Assembly (NCBI RefSeq): GCF_019749375.1
Contig: NZ_JACWFE010000013.1
Span: 124,001-188,000, forward strand
Length of the DNA: 64,000 bases
Reading direction: 5' to 3'
Source: Bacillus sp. S/N-304-OC-R1
GTDB lineage: Bacteria > Bacillota > Bacilli > Bacillales > Cytobacillaceae
The translations under genes and the position numbers were made by a program. Each line of letters opens with the position of its first letter. Position 1 is the first letter of the stretch. The notes below the pieces were generated by a model. The model made no database searches. It worked only from the letters and a program-made list of their open reading frames with translations, and was not told the origin of the DNA. Of the stretch, positions 61,569 to 64,000 are shown piece by piece.

Positions 61569-62633
61569 ATGATAGATACTTATTTAAAGTTAATAGTTTT
61601 GTATTGTTTACAAAAAATTAATGGACAGCGCTCTATTTATTCAATTTTTCATCTTCTTAAAGGAAAAAAGTCAGCTCAAACAATTCAGGATGCTCATTTC
61701 TTTCAATTAACAAATCTTTTTTATACTTTTCCTAATTTACAACGTACTGTATTAGAGGATATCGTTAGCTCTTTAACGGATGAAGGGATCGTAAAGCAAG
61801 ATGCAGAGCAAAGTTACAGTTTAACTTCTAAAGGTGAAAAGCTGCTGCAGCATTCACTAACGGATCAGTCTATTCCAAATTCATTGAACGGATTAAAGTT
61901 TCATCAAATACTTGATCTTTTCTGGGAGAGGCTCTCATTAACAATTCAGGTTATTTCTCATTTAAAAAGCAGGGACACAATGTATCTGCCAATCCAAAGA
62001 AAAAAAGAAGCTCACTTCTGGGTAAAAAACTTCCTCCAGCAAACGGCTTTAAACAGGGATGAATTAGGCAAAAAGCTTTACATGGAGCTAGTGCAGTGTC
62101 TAGAGGGAAATAAAGAACTTAATCCTTCACTTCTCGTCCTTAGACTGACAGGTTATAAAAAAATCGGATTAACTCCATTGCAGGCTGCGGAGACTTTAAC
62201 GATCGAATATGATAAATACCATATTCAATTTATTAGTCTTCTTCATTATATGCTTGAAAATATACAAACTAACCAAAAAGATTATCCTCTCCTAAGTATG
62301 TTTATTTCTCATGAACAACAATCTTTCTCGTTAACTCAATCTGCACACAAAACATTTTCATTATTGAAAAAAGGTATAATGATTGAAGAGATTGTTTCCA
62401 TCCGACGACTTAAGAGAAATACAATAGAGGACCATATTGTTGAAATTGCACTAAATATTAAGGAGTTTGATATTTCTTCCTTCGTTAGTGTAAATAAGCA
62501 AAAATTAATAATAGAGGCATTTCAGAGAAGCTCGTCAAAACAGCTAAAATATATTCGCCAGTTAGTTCCCAGTGCAGACTATTTCGAAATACGTCTTACT
62601 TTAAGTAGAGCGGGTGAGCAGAATGAAACTTGA
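61569..62633 (+). CDS. ypbB: YpbB, HTH-domain protein upstream of recQ
   Basis: A 354-residue protein, mostly helical. The C-terminal region (about 265-310, FSLLKKGIMIEEIVSIRRLKRNTIEDHIVEIAL) is a helicase-associated helix-turn-helix of the HTH_40 type, which in many RecQ proteins is part of the helicase; the N-terminal part looks winged-helix-like. It overlaps the recQ gene by 11 bases, so the two are co-translated and probably act together. The same pair is next to fer in B. subtilis. Weak ribosome binding site (GGTG). Confidence 0.9.
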   Translation: MIDTYLKLIVLYCLQKINGQRSIYSIFHLLKGKKSAQTIQDAHFFQLTNLFYTFPNLQRTVLEDIVSSLTDEGIVKQDAEQSYSLTSKGEKLLQHSLTDQSIPNSLNGLKFHQILDLFWERLSLTIQVISHLKSRDTMYLPIQRKKEAHFWVKNFLQQTALNRDELGKKLYMELVQCLEGNKELNPSLLVLRLTGYKKIGLTPLQAAETLTIEYDKYHIQFISLLHYMLENIQTNQKDYPLLSMFISHEQQSFSLTQSAHKTFSLLKKGIMIEEIVSIRRLKRNTIEDHIVEIALNIKEFDISSFVSVNKQKLIIEAFQRSSSKQLKYIRQLVPSADYFEIRLTLSRAGEQNET

Positions 62634-64000
62634 AAAGCTACTACAGCAACACTTTAACTACACATCATTTAGAACAGGGCAAAAGGAAGTGATTTCATCT
62701 TTATTAGAAGGAAATCATACAATAGCTATACTGCCAACTGGGACTGGTAAATCTTTATGCTATCAATTGCCTGGATATGCATTGAATGGACAAGTAATTA
62801 TTATTTCACCTCTCTTATCTTTAATGCAGGATCAAGCTGAACAATTAATGATGAGAGGTGAGAAAAGAGTTATTGCATTTAATTCCTTTTTAACTTTTGA
62901 AGAAAAGCAGCAAGCTTTATGGCAATTAAATAAATTTAAATTTATATTTATTTCACCTGAAATGCTTCGAATTGAACATGTCATGACTAGACTAAAAGAG
63001 CTTCAAATCGCACTGTTTGTCATAGATGAAGCGCACTGTATCTCACAGTGGGGCTATGAATTCAGACCAGATTATTTAAAGCTTGGAGAAGTTAGAGAAA
63101 AGTTGGGAAATCCTCTTACTCTTGCCTTAACTGCTACTGCCACACCTGAAGTGAAGGATGATATTATTGCTTCACTATGCTTAGAGAATTGGAATGAGTT
63201 CGTTTATTCTGTAGATCGGCCGAATATTTCATTATCCGTGGAATTAATAAATTCCTTTGAAGAAAAAAAGAATAGATTAATTGAATTAATAAAAACATTA
63301 AAAGGTTCAGGTATTATCTACTTTTCAAGTAAAAAAATGGCTGAACAGATGGCCATCCTTTTAAAGGGAAATGGAATAAAAAAGGCAGCAGCCTATCATG
63401 GGGGAATGGAACAGGAATCAAGAATTTTGATTCAGCAGCAGTTTATTCAGGATCAATTAGAGATCATTTGTGCAACAAGTGCATTTGGAATGGGAATTAA
63501 TAAGGATAATATTCGCTTTATTATTCATTTTCATATGCCACTTCAAATAGAGTCATATTTGCAGGAAATTGGCAGGGCTGGACGAGACGGCGGGAAAAGC
63601 CTCGCTGTATTGCTTTATTCCCCAGGAGATGAACAGCTCCCGTTTCAGCTCGCTGAAGGAGAGCTCCCTACTGAAAATCAGGTGAGCTGGCTGTTTAACT
63701 GGTTCTTAGACAATCCACAAGCTCTACAGAGATTAACAGATTATGAAGAAGAAATTAGAAGAATTTCCGGCCTTACCGACATTCAGTGGAGAATTATCGC
63801 TGACTTACTTCAAGGAATGGAAATGAATCAGCTTGAACATTCAATGAAGCAAATATATACGTTTATTCAAAAACGGCTAAATATTAAAAAGAAGAAAATT
63901 GAAGAAATGTATGATTGGACACAAATTTCAGAGTGCCGCAGAAAAAAAATCTTGAAGTATTTTAAAGAAGATAACACAATAGAGATAGAAGATTGCTGCG
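62623..64000 (+). CDS. recS: RecQ-family ATP-dependent DNA helicase (partial, C-terminus off window)
   Basis: 3'-to-5' DNA helicase of the RecQ family (YpbC/RecS in B. subtilis, 496 residues). 459 codons are visible, lacking the end. Motif I ILPTGTGKSLCYQ starts near 36, motif II VIDEAHCISQWG near 131, the aromatic-rich loop follows, and motif VI reads QEIGRAGRDGGKS near 308-320. The ATG at 62623 is inside ypbB (11-base overlap). No stop is met before the window end. RecQ-type zinc and HRDC regions are not clear, as in the short RecS form. Confidence 0.92.
   Translation, partial: MKLEKLLQQHFNYTSFRTGQKEVISSLLEGNHTIAILPTGTGKSLCYQLPGYALNGQVIIISPLLSLMQDQAEQLMMRGEKRVIAFNSFLTFEEKQQALWQLNKFKFIFISPEMLRIEHVMTRLKELQIALFVIDEAHCISQWGYEFRPDYLKLGEVREKLGNPLTLALTATATPEVKDDIIASLCLENWNEFVYSVDRPNISLSVELINSFEEKKNRLIELIKTLKGSGIIYFSSKKMAEQMAILLKGNGIKKAAAYHGGMEQESRILIQQQFIQDQLEIICATSAFGMGINKDNIRFIIHFHMPLQIESYLQEIGRAGRDGGKSLAVLLYSPGDEQLPFQLAEGELPTENQVSWLFNWFLDNPQALQRLTDYEEEIRRISGLTDIQWRIIADLLQGMEMNQLEHSMKQIYTFIQKRLNIKKKKIEEMYDWTQISECRRKKILKYFKEDNTIEIEDCC

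Overview
This window is a piece of a Bacillaceae chromosome: a spore-forming, low-GC Gram-positive in Bacillus sensu lato, outside the B. subtilis group but largely colinear with it. The evidence is sporulation genes (spoIIM, dacF-spoIIAA-spoIIAB-sigF, spoVA genes, dacB-spmA-spmB, mciZ), strong AGGAGG-type ribosome binding sites, frequent TTG/GTG starts, a T-box, an FMN riboswitch, and gene order. Read left to right it follows the B. subtilis series yqjM-proI-yqjP-yqjQ-yqjW-yqjX-yqkB-yqkD-yqkE-yqkF-mciZ-nudF-spoIIM-fur-yqzK-xerD-deoB-pupG-dacF-sigF-spoVA-lysA-ribT-ypuF-scpAB-dacB-spmAB-rluB-resABCDE-sigX-rsiX-ribU-fer-ypbB-recQ, as I remember that map. No rRNA, tRNA, CRISPR array, prophage or transposase was seen.

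Layout. 1-3.3 kb: a T-box-controlled proline gene (proI) followed by a membrane glycosyltransferase and an old-yellow-enzyme reductase. 3.6-10 kb: a large secreted nuclease, an ABC ATPase, a DapF-family epimerase, an SRAP protein and an LCP-family wall ligase. 10.3-16.3 kb: yqjP, yqjQ, a LexA-controlled Y-family polymerase with its YolD partner, and the lysine permease LysP. 16.3-19.8 kb: small Fe-S proteins, a deacetylase, a lipoprotein and a hydrolase. 19.8-24.4 kb: an acetoacetate/ketone-body module (HMG-CoA lyase, thiolase, two-subunit CoA transferase). 24.4-30.9 kb: yqkF, a 20-bp tandem array touching mciZ, nudF coupled to an endonuclease Q homologue, a frameshifted acetyltransferase, spoIIM, fur, xerD. 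31-34.6 kb: nucleoside salvage (deoB-pupG-pdp). 34.7-41.1 kb: the forespore control operon and a shortened spoVA operon. 41.2-46.5 kb: lysA, an orphan ribT, scpAB and small genes. 46.5-50 kb: superoxide dismutase and dacB-spmA-spmB. 50.2-59 kb: rluB, cytochrome c maturation and the ResDE two-component system, sigX-rsiX. 59.2-64 kb: riboswitch-controlled riboflavin transporter, peroxiredoxin, ferredoxin, ypbB and the 5' part of a RecQ helicase.

Most of the window is ordinary core genome; no wholly new multi-gene system was found. The features most worth following up are non-coding or small. A dispersed hairpin element is present in two inverted copies whose paired arms co-vary; one copy lies between a sigma-E promoter and dacB. 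An exact 20-bp-period array runs into the 3' end of mciZ. The spoVA operon lacks spoVAC, spoVAD and spoVAEb. A terminator sits between promoter and start codon of lysA. An unrecognised ORF overlaps the spoIIAA start. Several very small proteins and candidate operators are also listed.
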